From the NCBI GenBank assembly GCA_964397855.1, contig CAYNKQ010000016.1, positions 1-28,997 of the forward strand: a stretch of 28,997 bases of DNA. The letters are read 5' to 3'. The DNA comes from UBA7683 sp964397855. Lineage in GTDB: Bacteria > Patescibacteriota > Saccharimonadia > Saccharimonadales > UBA7683. The position numbers were made by a program, and so were the translations under genes. Below the pieces are notes generated by a model. That model ran no database searches and was not told the DNA's origin. It saw only the letters and a program-made list of their open reading frames with translations. Shown here in pieces: positions 15,716 through 23,284 of this stretch (positions are counted from its first letter, which is position 1; every line of letters starts with the position of its first letter).

Positions 15716-15721
15716 TATACT
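15713..15721 (+). promoter_or_regulatory. leaderless extended -10 promoter of the CHAP gene
   Basis: TGGTATACT provides an extended -10 (TATACT at 15716-15721). Nine bases separate it from the ATG at 15731, so the transcript would start two or three bases before the codon. No convincing -35 and no Shine-Dalgarno sequence are visible. The block is almost identical to the one before the TPR gene at 26393. Confidence 0.5.
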
Positions 15722-15730
15722 TGTACCTAC

Positions 15731-16381
15731 ATGAAGAAAAAAAACATAATTCGGTTGCTACTATTAGTCGTGCCTATTTCTGTGATTGTGCTGTTGGCAG
15801 TTCCTTCCTCAAGAGCCAGCATTATTGCCTCAGTAAACTCGGCATACGCACAAGTCAGCCCAGGCGCAAACTCAGCTTTTCCAAATATAGAAATGAGGAA
15901 GTTATCCAACACGCAGAGAATGATTGTACAGATCACTAGGCAAGAATATGCGGAACGACCAACAAGTTATGACAGAACCGTCTTAAAGTATACCGATGGC
16001 AACAAAGAACCTTGGTGTGCAGATTTCACGAGTTGGGTGATGAAACAATCTGGCGTTCCATACAAAAATCAAAATTCCACAAGCTGGAGAATTCCGGGCG
16101 TGTTAACGCTGCAAGAATACTATAAATCAGAAAACCGTTATATCAAGGCAGACGGCAAGTATAGACCCAAGGTAGGTGACGTAGCCATATATGTGGGTGA
16201 GAGAACATTAGATGGCAGAAGCAGGCAGCATGCTAACATAGTATTGGATACAATAGGTGACAACATGGTTACGATTGGCGGCAATGAACAAGGTAGAATG
16301 CGAGTTTCTATGGTGAATTTTAAAACAAATGAAAGTAGTTTAGTTGGATTTGGCACACTACCGAAACCAGTGGTAAAATAA
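15731..16381 (+). CDS. secreted CHAP-domain hydrolase
   Basis: CHAP domains are cysteine amidases or endopeptidases that usually cut peptidoglycan cross-links or stems. The 216-residue protein has a hydrophobic signal segment at residues 7-24 and a possible signal peptidase site after SAYA (residue 40). The catalytic pair is visible as Cys96 in EPWCADFTSWV and His167 in RQHANIVL, and GGNE (183-186) supplies the polar residue. Length fits a single-domain enzyme with no separate wall-binding domain. It could remodel the cell's own wall or act on a host wall; the sequence does not decide. Its stop overlaps the next gene. Confidence 0.85.
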   Translation: MKKKNIIRLLLLVVPISVIVLLAVPSSRASIIASVNSAYAQVSPGANSAFPNIEMRKLSNTQRMIVQITRQEYAERPTSYDRTVLKYTDGNKEPWCADFTSWVMKQSGVPYKNQNSTSWRIPGVLTLQEYYKSENRYIKADGKYRPKVGDVAIYVGERTLDGRSRQHANIVLDTIGDNMVTIGGNEQGRMRVSMVNFKTNESSLVGFGTLPKPVVK

Positions 16382-16950
16382 TGCTCTCAAGAATTCGCAA
16401 AGACTGGATGAGGTTTGAATACAAGCACACTAGCATCACTATCATAGTGATGCTTCTGACCGTCTTACTTCTCAACACGGCACTCGTCACTGCGGTGCTT
16501 GAATGGTTTAAGAATGTAGGCCTACTCGGTGGATTCATTGGGGGTATCATGAGTGTCTCAATGTTTACTACCGCACCAGCCATAGTACTTATAGTCGCCG
16601 TTGCCCAGCATGTCAACACTCTCCAACTCGTTGTAGTTGCAAGTATTGGCTCTGTGATAGGCGACTGGCTAATCATTAAATTTCTGGAAGATGAAGTAGC
16701 AGCAGAACTTAAACCAATTTTGCGAAAGTATCACATCCTACCACTTATTCGAAAATTTCAACGCTCTAAAGCCCGTTGGGTCGCCACGGCAATAGGGGCA
16801 GCCGTACTTGCCTTACCATTACCAGATGAATTTGGTATCGCACTCATGGATATCGGTAAACTCAAACGAAAGCACCTCTTACTTATCTGCTTCGTACTAA
16901 ATTTTCTCGGTTTACTAGCACTCGTGACAATCGGCGAAAACATTTTTTAA
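16381..16950 (+). CDS. polytopic membrane protein, unknown
   Basis: This 189-residue protein has about five hydrophobic segments (roughly residues 18-41, 47-73, 80-101, 132-150 and 164-186) and a charged cytoplasmic-type stretch between 102 and 131. The motif LPLPDEFGIALMDIGKLK before the last segment looks conserved. It overlaps the CHAP gene stop in TAATG, so both are made together. Some small exporter or DedA-like proteins have similar layouts, but I cannot assign a family. Confidence 0.75.
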   Translation: MLSRIRKDWMRFEYKHTSITIIVMLLTVLLLNTALVTAVLEWFKNVGLLGGFIGGIMSVSMFTTAPAIVLIVAVAQHVNTLQLVVVASIGSVIGDWLIIKFLEDEVAAELKPILRKYHILPLIRKFQRSKARWVATAIGAAVLALPLPDEFGIALMDIGKLKRKHLLLICFVLNFLGLLALVTIGENIF

Positions 16951-17054
16951 TCATATATTGTCATTCATGGCACAGACTTAGATATGCCTAAACGCGCACG
17001 AATCTCTAAGAAAAATCATTCAATATTTAACCTCCGTTTAACACTTCTGAAAAA

Positions 17055-17083
17055 TTGATTAACTCTCTCAGCTATGCTATGGT
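17055..17083 (+). promoter_or_regulatory. promoter of the large surface protein
   Basis: TTGATT (17055-17060), 17 bases, TATGGT (17078-17083) with extended TG at 17075-17076. The -35 and the bases around the -10 (CTATGCTAT) resemble the trp-leader promoter at 20938. A second candidate -10, TATAAT, lies at 17093-17098 without a matching -35. Confidence 0.5.
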
Positions 17084-17131
17084 GTGGCTAAGTATAATAG
17101 GGTTTTTAATAAGCGAGGATGCGAGGTGAGT

Positions 17132-19774
17132 ATGATCTTTAAGCATAAAGTTAACGATGTCAGAAAACTAAACACTCAGTTATTGAACTTAGTACTCTCG
17201 TCAATAATTGCATTCACGCCATTTACAGCAATATTGACCAACGTTAACTCCGCCGTAGCCGCCAATCTTAACGTCACGCCTGCTAATACTCAGGGTTGGG
17301 TATCTAGCAATGTAGCGAGTGGTGCATCGGACTACGTTACAGACTCCACCGCTCCGTTGGGTAATGGCGCGCTGGAGGTACGAACTACGGGAAGTAGTGA
17401 CAAGGCCCAGCTCTTCCGTGCAGCACCCGCAAACACAACTTTAAATAGTGTAAATGACCTTTCGTATTGGGCTTACCGTTCGTCAAGTTCTACCGGCAGT
17501 CCAGCTCAAGTAACATCCATTAATCTGGGTATTGACTTCAACGGCGCTGAAGCTGGTGGCTTTACTACACTCGTTTTTGAACCAATATATCAATCCGCCA
17601 CACAAGGTCAACTCACAGACGACATTTGGCAGAATTGGGATGCTGGCAACGATTCTATTTGGTGGTCTTCAAACCCTATTCCTGGCGCACCCAATCGCGA
17701 CACATTCGTATCTCTTGCAACAATAAAGACTAACAACCCTGATGCGATAGTTTCGTACTACGGCTTTAATCAGGGTTCTGGAAACAGTGGTATTACAAGC
17801 CGTGTCGACGGACTAACTTTCCAGGGTACGACTTTTGACTTTGAGCAAGCCCCAGCACCCGCACCAGGGGCTTCGCAGTTCATTGGTTCACCAAAATATG
17901 TTCGCGTGAACAATATTGGTGATATTACGGCTCAAGTTCGCGTCCCCTCAGGTGCTACAGAAGTGAGGTTCACAGTTGATGGGGTAGTTATCGTTGACTC
18001 TAATCTTGCCGACACTAGCAGCGATAATGATATTTATACTGTATCAGGCGCAGCAGCAGGCTCTCAGTGGTATCGATTACAAAAATCTCTAGTGGCAGGA
18101 TCACATACAATTACTGCGGAATTTTTCCTTGGGGGAACATGGAACGCTGTCACCGGGTCAGGCGTGGCATATGCACTCGATGCACCTAGTGCTGAATACG
18201 TCTCTCCGAACGACGCTCAGCATATCTTTAGAACAAACGATACCCATACTCGAATAAAAGCAGATGATGAGTTTGAGCAATTCAAGCACTTGGTATCAGT
18301 TATCAACGGCGTAACCTATACCGTCAACCGAGCTGATTGCGATCTAAGGTACGCTGGAAATTATGTACTATGCGACGTAAAAACACCGACGCTTCCAGAA
18401 GGCACTTACACCGCCACCACCACAACTTACACGCAGGCAAATAATCGTAAAGATAACTTTAAAAGCCGTGAATTTACAATTGACAACACACGACCTTCTG
18501 TCTTAACACTTCAAAGCCCTGGCAGCACCATTTCAACTATAGCAGTCTCAGCTACAGCCATAGACTCAAACGCCGTTGAAAGTGTAAATTTCTTTCTAAC
18601 TGCTCCTAGAGCAGATGGCGTCTGTACTGGCAATGGAACCGTAATAGATTCAGTTCGTATTTTTGCAGCCCAGAACGGCAATTACAACGCCGTGTTAAAT
18701 CCGGGAATGATCAACGGTCCTTTCTGCGTAAACGCTACAGCTCGTGACAACGCAAAGAACAATAGCGTAATCGTGAGTAATCTGATTAATGTTGATACCA
18801 CGAAGCCCTCTGCTCCAGAGATATTAACGCCCATCGCTAATCAAGCGCTTCGTAACAGCCCAATACGTGCAACCTGGAATGCATCAACTGACACATCCGG
18901 CATCCAGAAGTATGAAATAGAGTACGTATATATAAGAAACGGAGTTCTGGTAACAGATTACAGAACCGTACCAGGCAACCAGACGTTCCGAGACCAAACC
19001 CTTACTGGCAGTGTGCAGGGTGACTTTACGATACGAGTTCAAGCTACCGATAACGCTGGCCACAAGAGTGACTGGAGTGCTCCGAGAACGTATAGTTTCG
19101 ACACTATCGCACCACAGTTTAGCTCGACACAAGTAAGCGGTCTTGATCAAGAGAGTCAAGTGCTCAGTGGAACAATTTCCGAAGCAGTAGATTCAGTTAA
19201 TATAACAATTACCGATTCTGAAGATACCATTGTCAGAACATATAATGTCTTGGTAACGGACTATACTTTTAACCAAACTATATCCGGACTAGAAAATGCG
19301 CAGTACTTCGTTAGATTAGAAGTTTCTGATGCAGCAGGAAACACAAGCGTACTTAATGACGACTTTACTGTTAACTATATTCCTCCGGTAGATACGGTTG
19401 AAGAACCTGCGCAGATAGAAGAAACACCGTCTGATCAACCAGTTGTTGCGCCATCTATACAGGTGACGCCGAGCCTCCAGCTAGCGACTACAACAGCCAT
19501 AGTACCGTTCTTTCAGAACTTCGTAGCCCTAGTTAACGAAGATGGAACCATAGCTAGCGCCGCTCCAGCCCCTCAAGATGCAAACCTTGAGAATGGCGAC
19601 ATACTCGGTGCCCAAGACTCACTAGCAAAGAACGCAGCTCAAGCTGATTCAAGTAAAACCTACGAACTATTCGGCATTGCATGGTACTGGATCCTTGCAG
19701 CCTTAGCGGCACTCCTTGTTGGCTGGTGGTTTATTGCCGGTTACCGACGCCGTAAAGATGAAAAACAAGCGTAG
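17132..19774 (+). CDS. large Ig-like surface protein with C-terminal anchor
   Basis: I start at ATG 17132, six bases after GAGG within GAGGTGAG; the frame extends to GTG 17084, but the promoter -10 candidates overlap that part. The product has 880 residues. A signal peptide (hydrophobic LVLSSIIAFTPFTAIL, then NSAVAAN) is followed by a beta-rich region of about 200 residues with lectin-like composition and an AP-rich linker (QAPAPAPGAS). At least three Ig-like or FN3-like domains follow, marked by DNTRPS, DTTKPSAPEI and DTIAPQF at their boundaries. An acidic Pro-rich spacer leads to a final TM segment (WYWILAALAALLVGWWFIAG) and the basic end YRRRKDEKQA. No LPXTG is seen. Adhesion to a host cell is a plausible role, inferred only. 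Confidence 0.85.
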   Translation: MIFKHKVNDVRKLNTQLLNLVLSSIIAFTPFTAILTNVNSAVAANLNVTPANTQGWVSSNVASGASDYVTDSTAPLGNGALEVRTTGSSDKAQLFRAAPANTTLNSVNDLSYWAYRSSSSTGSPAQVTSINLGIDFNGAEAGGFTTLVFEPIYQSATQGQLTDDIWQNWDAGNDSIWWSSNPIPGAPNRDTFVSLATIKTNNPDAIVSYYGFNQGSGNSGITSRVDGLTFQGTTFDFEQAPAPAPGASQFIGSPKYVRVNNIGDITAQVRVPSGATEVRFTVDGVVIVDSNLADTSSDNDIYTVSGAAAGSQWYRLQKSLVAGSHTITAEFFLGGTWNAVTGSGVAYALDAPSAEYVSPNDAQHIFRTNDTHTRIKADDEFEQFKHLVSVINGVTYTVNRADCDLRYAGNYVLCDVKTPTLPEGTYTATTTTYTQANNRKDNFKSREFTIDNTRPSVLTLQSPGSTISTIAVSATAIDSNAVESVNFFLTAPRADGVCTGNGTVIDSVRIFAAQNGNYNAVLNPGMINGPFCVNATARDNAKNNSVIVSNLINVDTTKPSAPEILTPIANQALRNSPIRATWNASTDTSGIQKYEIEYVYIRNGVLVTDYRTVPGNQTFRDQTLTGSVQGDFTIRVQATDNAGHKSDWSAPRTYSFDTIAPQFSSTQVSGLDQESQVLSGTISEAVDSVNITITDSEDTIVRTYNVLVTDYTFNQTISGLENAQYFVRLEVSDAAGNTSVLNDDFTVNYIPPVDTVEEPAQIEETPSDQPVVAPSIQVTPSLQLATTTAIVPFFQNFVALVNEDGTIASAAPAPQDANLENGDILGAQDSLAKNAAQADSSKTYELFGIAWYWILAALAALLVGWWFIAGYRRRKDEKQA

Positions 19775-19781
19775 TAACAGA

Positions 19782-19811
19782 TTGTACTTAAAAGCATGAG
19801 CGTGATATAGT
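19782..19811 (+). promoter_or_regulatory. promoter of the CAP-domain gene
   Basis: TTGTAC (19782-19787), 18 bases, TATAGT (19806-19811) with extended TG at 19803-19804. The transcript would have a leader of about 16 bases containing AAAGG before the ATG at 19834. Confidence 0.6.
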
Positions 19812-19833
19812 TTAGCTATATTAAAGGTCTTAC

Positions 19834-20799
19834 ATGGCAACACGTAAACAAACAAAAACTACTTCTAAAAACAAGATGATCCAGTGCAAAAAAGCACATG
19901 GACATCTTGTGTGCCAGGTGCGACTTTCTAAAAATAAGAAGATGACGTTTCTGAAGCTGCTGCTAGTACCTTCTAGGGCAAATAAACATCGACCGCACTT
20001 GATTCGTCGCAGTGGATTGGTTTCTATAGCAATACTTCTGATTGTGCTTCAGTTTGCTTATAACTACAATGCTGCTGGCAAGTTCAAGATTCTAGGCTAC
20101 GCAACTAATGTTTCAGCGCAAGAAGTTTCTTCTGAAATTAACAAGGCCCGTAAAGCGGATGGCGAAAAAGCACTTTCTACAGACGATCAGCTTAGTAAGG
20201 CAGCTAGTCTTAAAGCGGATGACATGTTTAAAAATGGCTACTGGTCACACAACTCACCTCAAGGTGCGCAGCCGTGGGTATGGTTTCAAAAAGCAGGCTA
20301 CAGTTACCAAAATGCCGGCGAAAACTTGGCAAAAGACTTTCGAACATCAAAAGGCCTAACGAATGCTTGGCTAGAATCTGAAACTCACAGGCAAAACATG
20401 CTCAACCCAGAATTTAAGAACATGGGTGTCGCAGTAGTAAACGGTAAGCTCCAGGGCGAAGAAACAACCCTTGTGGTGGCTTTGTTCGGCACTCGTCAAA
20501 CGGAAGCGCCAGCCACCATAAAAGACGGAGGTCTAGTAACGAGCGCTACTGCTAGTTCTGGCTCAAACATATTTGAAAACCCGGCCCAGATTAACGCATT
20601 AACCAACCCGATAAGCATTCTGACGCTGGCAATACTTCTCGGCGTACTCAGCGTAGCCCTTTTAACGCACTGGCACTACGTCAAACTCCCCAAGAAGATC
20701 AGGAAGTCATGGTACCAACACCACGCTCTCTACACAGCTTGTCTGGCGCTCATGATGCTTTCTTACACCGTGTACATACTCACTTCTGGAAGTATTTAA
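19834..20799 (+). CDS. membrane-anchored CAP/SCP (YkwD-type) protein
   Basis: The 321-residue protein begins with a long basic cytoplasmic stretch, then a TM segment near 61-75. A CAP domain follows at about 95-222 with His139 (YWSHNSPQG), Glu163 (AGENLAKDF) and His185 (SETHRQNMLNPEFKNMGVA), matching the family's conserved cavity residues. Two further TM segments lie near 258-278 and 298-316. Bacterial CAP proteins are secreted or surface proteins of mostly unknown activity. Flanking the CAP domain with TM segments on both sides is less usual and would hold it at the outer face of the membrane. It sits last in the surface cluster. Confidence 0.85.
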   Translation: MATRKQTKTTSKNKMIQCKKAHGHLVCQVRLSKNKKMTFLKLLLVPSRANKHRPHLIRRSGLVSIAILLIVLQFAYNYNAAGKFKILGYATNVSAQEVSSEINKARKADGEKALSTDDQLSKAASLKADDMFKNGYWSHNSPQGAQPWVWFQKAGYSYQNAGENLAKDFRTSKGLTNAWLESETHRQNMLNPEFKNMGVAVVNGKLQGEETTLVVALFGTRQTEAPATIKDGGLVTSATASSGSNIFENPAQINALTNPISILTLAILLGVLSVALLTHWHYVKLPKKIRKSWYQHHALYTACLALMMLSYTVYILTSGSI

Positions 20800-20937
20800 A
20801 CTAGATGTATAAACGACCGATCTGATATTTATCGACTCCCTAGCTCTTCAGACTAAAGTACCCAGCCTGAAGAATAGTACTTCACTTTGCTTTACTGATA
20901 GGCTTGCCTTTGCTAGTCGTAAATTTATATGACACTG
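20800..20937. other. non-coding gap with a possible H-type pseudoknot
   Basis: No ORF is credible here. TCTTCAG (20845-20851) can pair with CTGAAGA (20867-20873), while AAGTAC (20856-20861), lying in that loop, can pair with GTACTT (20877-20882). The interlaced order is that of an H-type pseudoknot, or of two alternative hairpins. It may be the 3' end of the CAP-gene transcript. Confidence 0.35.
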
Positions 20938-20966
20938 TTGATTTTATCAACTTACTATGCTATAAT
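20938..20966 (+). promoter_or_regulatory. near-consensus promoter of the trpS operon leader
   Basis: TTGATT (20938-20943), exactly 17 bases, perfect TATAAT (20961-20966), with TG at 20958-20959 giving a full extended -10. Initiation seven bases later falls on the ATG at 20973. The inverted repeat GTTGA-TTTTA-TCAAC (20937-20951) overlaps the -35 and could be an operator. Confidence 0.8.
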
Positions 20967-20972
20967 ATAATT

Positions 20973-21050
20973 ATGAACATATTGCAACACAGTGCATATT
21001 GGTTTACCGACACTTTTGTGGCGGTTTCTTCTGTGTGTTTGCAAAACTAA
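20973..21050 (+). CDS. leaderless 25-residue leader peptide with Trp10
   Basis: A 25-codon ORF opens at the predicted transcription start: MNILQHSAYW, then FTDTFVAVSSVCLQN, stop TAA. The only Trp codon, number 10 (21000-21002), lies just upstream of the first attenuator segment. The ORF ends 25 bases before the terminator stem. Its role would be regulatory: ribosome position on it selects between RNA folds. The MNIL start and the Trp-Phe pair faintly recall E. coli TnaC, but the spacing of later residues differs and I put little weight on this. It has a single Trp rather than a run, so translation in vivo needs proof. Confidence 0.65.
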   Translation: MNILQHSAYWFTDTFVAVSSVCLQN

Positions 21051-21098
21051 AATACACTCAAATATATTGAAAAGGTCGCCACCAGCTGGCGATTTTTT
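20982..21098 (+). promoter_or_regulatory. transcription attenuator with alternative folds (Trp type)
   Basis: Pairing 1:2 joins ACCGACAC (21006-21013) and GTGGCGGT (21018-21025), with one A-G mismatch and a TTTT loop. It is enclosed by an outer stem, TTGCAACACAG (20982-20992) with 21031-21044 across a three-base bulge. Pairing 2:3 joins GTGGCG (21018-21023) and CGCCAC (21077-21082), extendable by G-U pairs. Pairing 3:4 is the terminator TCGCCA/TGGCGA (21076-21081 with 21087-21092) followed by TTTTTT. A ribosome stalled at the Trp codon would cover segment 1 and free segment 2 to block the terminator. The first operon gene starts 33 bases past the U tract. The pairings are seen in the sequence; Trp sensing is inferred from codon position and from trpS downstream. 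Confidence 0.7.
21076..21098 (+). terminator. intrinsic terminator of the trpS-operon attenuator
   Basis: TCGCCA, loop CCAGC, TGGCGA (21087-21092), then six T. It lies between a promoter and an operon on the same strand, which is the position expected for an attenuator rather than for the end of a gene. Confidence 0.85.
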
Positions 21099-21131
21099 AT
21101 ATTCAACCAATACAATACGAAAGACATAATA

Positions 21132-22196
21132 ATGAAAACTGTAAGTAGCGCCGAACTCGGCCAAGAAAGAATCAAACTAGGAGAAGAATCAGGAATTCTC
21201 GATATATACGACAACCTGGGTACACCATACTCAGGCGATGTTATCGAATTAACACCTGAACATGCAGCGCAGATTGAAGAATACGCAGTCAAAGCAGCAA
21301 TAAACTATGGAGATAAAAACGCAGAAAGAGAACCAACTTACATTCAAACAGAGCTTGGCTTACCGGCTCTTATAGTACGTATCGACTGCACTGTGGTTGA
21401 TGGGCAAATCATGGCTTTTGAAATGGAAGACAGCCCTTCTGGTATCGGCATAACTGATCGACTCATGACCCACACAACCGGAACCGGTATAACTTCTGCT
21501 GTTCTCGGACACTATGAAGACGCCGTCGGTTCGATACCTCACGTGATCGTTTCTGGCACAAGAGGACACGGCACCGACGATAAAATGGTAGTAGGAAGTG
21601 AGCGCTATCACTATCGACAAGGTGATCTGCGACCGCCACGTTTGCCCGAAGATCAGCTCGTAATTGTTAAAGCGATCCCAGGAAACATTGACTCAAGCTC
21701 GCCATACCAACACTTAAAAGATAAACTACTCGCTCCGCTCAGCACCGAGGGCGACAAATCATACCTAGTAAGAATGGGTGAGCTTGCTGTTGTAGAATCA
21801 GAAGACGACTTGCTGGTGGATGAGAGAGGAGAGCTACTTTCTCAAGTACTAAAAGCCAGATTAGGTTCTATGGCGATGGGAATTTCTGTCTACCTTACCC
21901 CTGAAGACAGAACGAAATTCGGTAAGGGCGGTCAAGTCAAAATAGGAAGGCTGAGGCGTGATCTCGTCAAATACTTATCTGAATCAGACGGCGCACTTGT
22001 TCAACAATTCCGACCACCAATTCAAATTGAGAATGCGGCAGGTTGCAGTAACACGATTTTACGAATGTTCGTATTACTAAATAATTCCGAAGGCGTCACT
22101 ACAGGCAAGACTATCGGAGGCTGTTACGTTGCACGCCCGGAGCTAATCGTTCATGGTGCACGAAACGCAATTTCGGGCGCAGTACTGGTAGAATAG
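21132..22196 (+). CDS. predicted ATP-grasp-like protein, function unknown
   Basis: First gene behind the attenuator; 354 residues. I do not recognise a named family. IVRIDCTVVDGQIMAFEMEDSPSGIGI (split here near residues 81-107: IVRIDCTVVDG, then AFEMEDSPSGIG with Glu97 and Asp100) resembles the acidic metal-binding strand plus PSG loop of circularly permuted ATP-grasp enzymes. The C-terminus has Arg311 in ILRMFVLL and GGCYVARPELIVHG (Gly329 to Gly342), like the GG...R end of that fold. If so it would join a carboxylate to an amine using ATP. An M20 peptidase gene follows after six bases, so the two may make and break, or scavenge, an amino-acid conjugate. This remains inference. Confidence 0.5.
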   Translation: MKTVSSAELGQERIKLGEESGILDIYDNLGTPYSGDVIELTPEHAAQIEEYAVKAAINYGDKNAEREPTYIQTELGLPALIVRIDCTVVDGQIMAFEMEDSPSGIGITDRLMTHTTGTGITSAVLGHYEDAVGSIPHVIVSGTRGHGTDDKMVVGSERYHYRQGDLRPPRLPEDQLVIVKAIPGNIDSSSPYQHLKDKLLAPLSTEGDKSYLVRMGELAVVESEDDLLVDERGELLSQVLKARLGSMAMGISVYLTPEDRTKFGKGGQVKIGRLRRDLVKYLSESDGALVQQFRPPIQIENAAGCSNTILRMFVLLNNSEGVTTGKTIGGCYVARPELIVHGARNAISGAVLVE

Positions 22197-22202
22197 GGCT
22201 AT

Positions 22203-23273
22203 ATGGAAAAATATCTACAAAAACTTGTCGAATTCTACCCAGTAAGCTCAAGGCAGCAAAATGTCGCTCAACTCACTTCCTATCTTGAAGATCACTTTAA
22301 AAAAACGGGCCTACACACCACGAGCCTTAGTTACGAAGGCGTAAACAGTCTTTACTGCTCTACAAGTACTACAAAGCAGAGCAAACTACTCCTTCAGGCA
22401 CATATCGACGTAGTTCCTGGAGAATCACAAGTGTTTCAAAACCGTGAAGACAAATACTTCGGGCGAGGCGTCTACGATATGCTTTTCGCCACAGCCTGCT
22501 ACATGCGTCTCTGTGACGAGCTTGGTGATACACTGAATAATATGAATCTCGCACTAATGTTTAGTGGTGATGAAGAGCTTGGTGGTTTTAACGGTGTTAA
22601 AAAAATGCTCGAAGCAGGCTACAATACGCAAGTCTGTGTGCTACCCGATGCAGGAAAAGGCATGGGTACGCTTAATGTGGCAGCAAAAGGTATCTATAAC
22701 TGCACAGTCAGAATACACGGCCAGTCGCATCATGGTTCACGCCCGTGGGAGGGTGACGGAGCTGCCATAAAACTTGCAAAATTTTTAGTGGAACTTGATG
22801 ATCTATTCGATACTTCAGATCAAAACAACTCTACCGTTACAGTTGCAAAACTCATTGCCGGCGATGCTGATAACCAGGGGCCTGCGTTTGCAGATGCAAT
22901 TTTGGATATCAGATACTCCGACAAACAAGATCTGGCTAAGATTAAGACAAAGCTGCATAGTCTACTGAAGCGATATCAAGGCGAAGTCATACTACTCGTT
23001 GAGGGCAACGACTACCAGCTCAATACTAATAATGAATTCGTGAAAGAATTCATAAATCTTTACGAGAAAGAGCACGGCTCTAGTATAGAATTCGTAAAAG
23101 CCCACGGCTCTTCCGATGCTCGGTTCTTTGCAGAACGCGATATTCCAGTTATTATGCTTCGTCCAGACGGTGGAGGCGCTCATGGAGACAACGAATGGAT
23201 ATCTGCCGAAAGTATTGAAAAGTTCTACAGACTACTTAAAAAATATGTGCTAAAAATTGCTACAATAGAATAA
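22203..23273 (+). CDS. M20-family metallopeptidase (ArgE/DapE/CPG2 type)
   Basis: M20 enzymes use two metal ions to remove an amino acid or acyl group from amino acids and short peptides. All expected residues can be seen in the 356-residue product: His67 and Asp69 in AHIDVVPG, Asp92 in GRGVYDMLF, general base Glu124 and ligand Glu125 in SGDEELGG, Asp149 in VLPDAGKG and His327 in GGGAHGDNEWIS. The lid/dimerisation domain lies near residues 160-270 (IHGQSHHGSRPWEGDGA). No signal peptide, so it is cytoplasmic. Substrate is not evident; coupling with trpS suggests amino-acid salvage. Confidence 0.88.
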   Translation: MEKYLQKLVEFYPVSSRQQNVAQLTSYLEDHFKKTGLHTTSLSYEGVNSLYCSTSTTKQSKLLLQAHIDVVPGESQVFQNREDKYFGRGVYDMLFATACYMRLCDELGDTLNNMNLALMFSGDEELGGFNGVKKMLEAGYNTQVCVLPDAGKGMGTLNVAAKGIYNCTVRIHGQSHHGSRPWEGDGAAIKLAKFLVELDDLFDTSDQNNSTVTVAKLIAGDADNQGPAFADAILDIRYSDKQDLAKIKTKLHSLLKRYQGEVILLVEGNDYQLNTNNEFVKEFINLYEKEHGSSIEFVKAHGSSDARFFAERDIPVIMLRPDGGGAHGDNEWISAESIEKFYRLLKKYVLKIATIE

Positions 23274-23284
23274 GGAAATAAATT

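Noticed and set aside
17084..17131. N-terminal extension of the surface protein from GTG 17084
   Set aside because: Candidate -10 elements overlap it, and ATG 17132 has a Shine-Dalgarno sequence at good spacing and leads directly into a signal peptide.
20973..21050. Leader peptide as a true TnaC homologue
   Set aside because: The MNIL start and the Trp-Phe pair are similar, but spacing to the Asp differs, the Pro end is missing and no tnaA follows.
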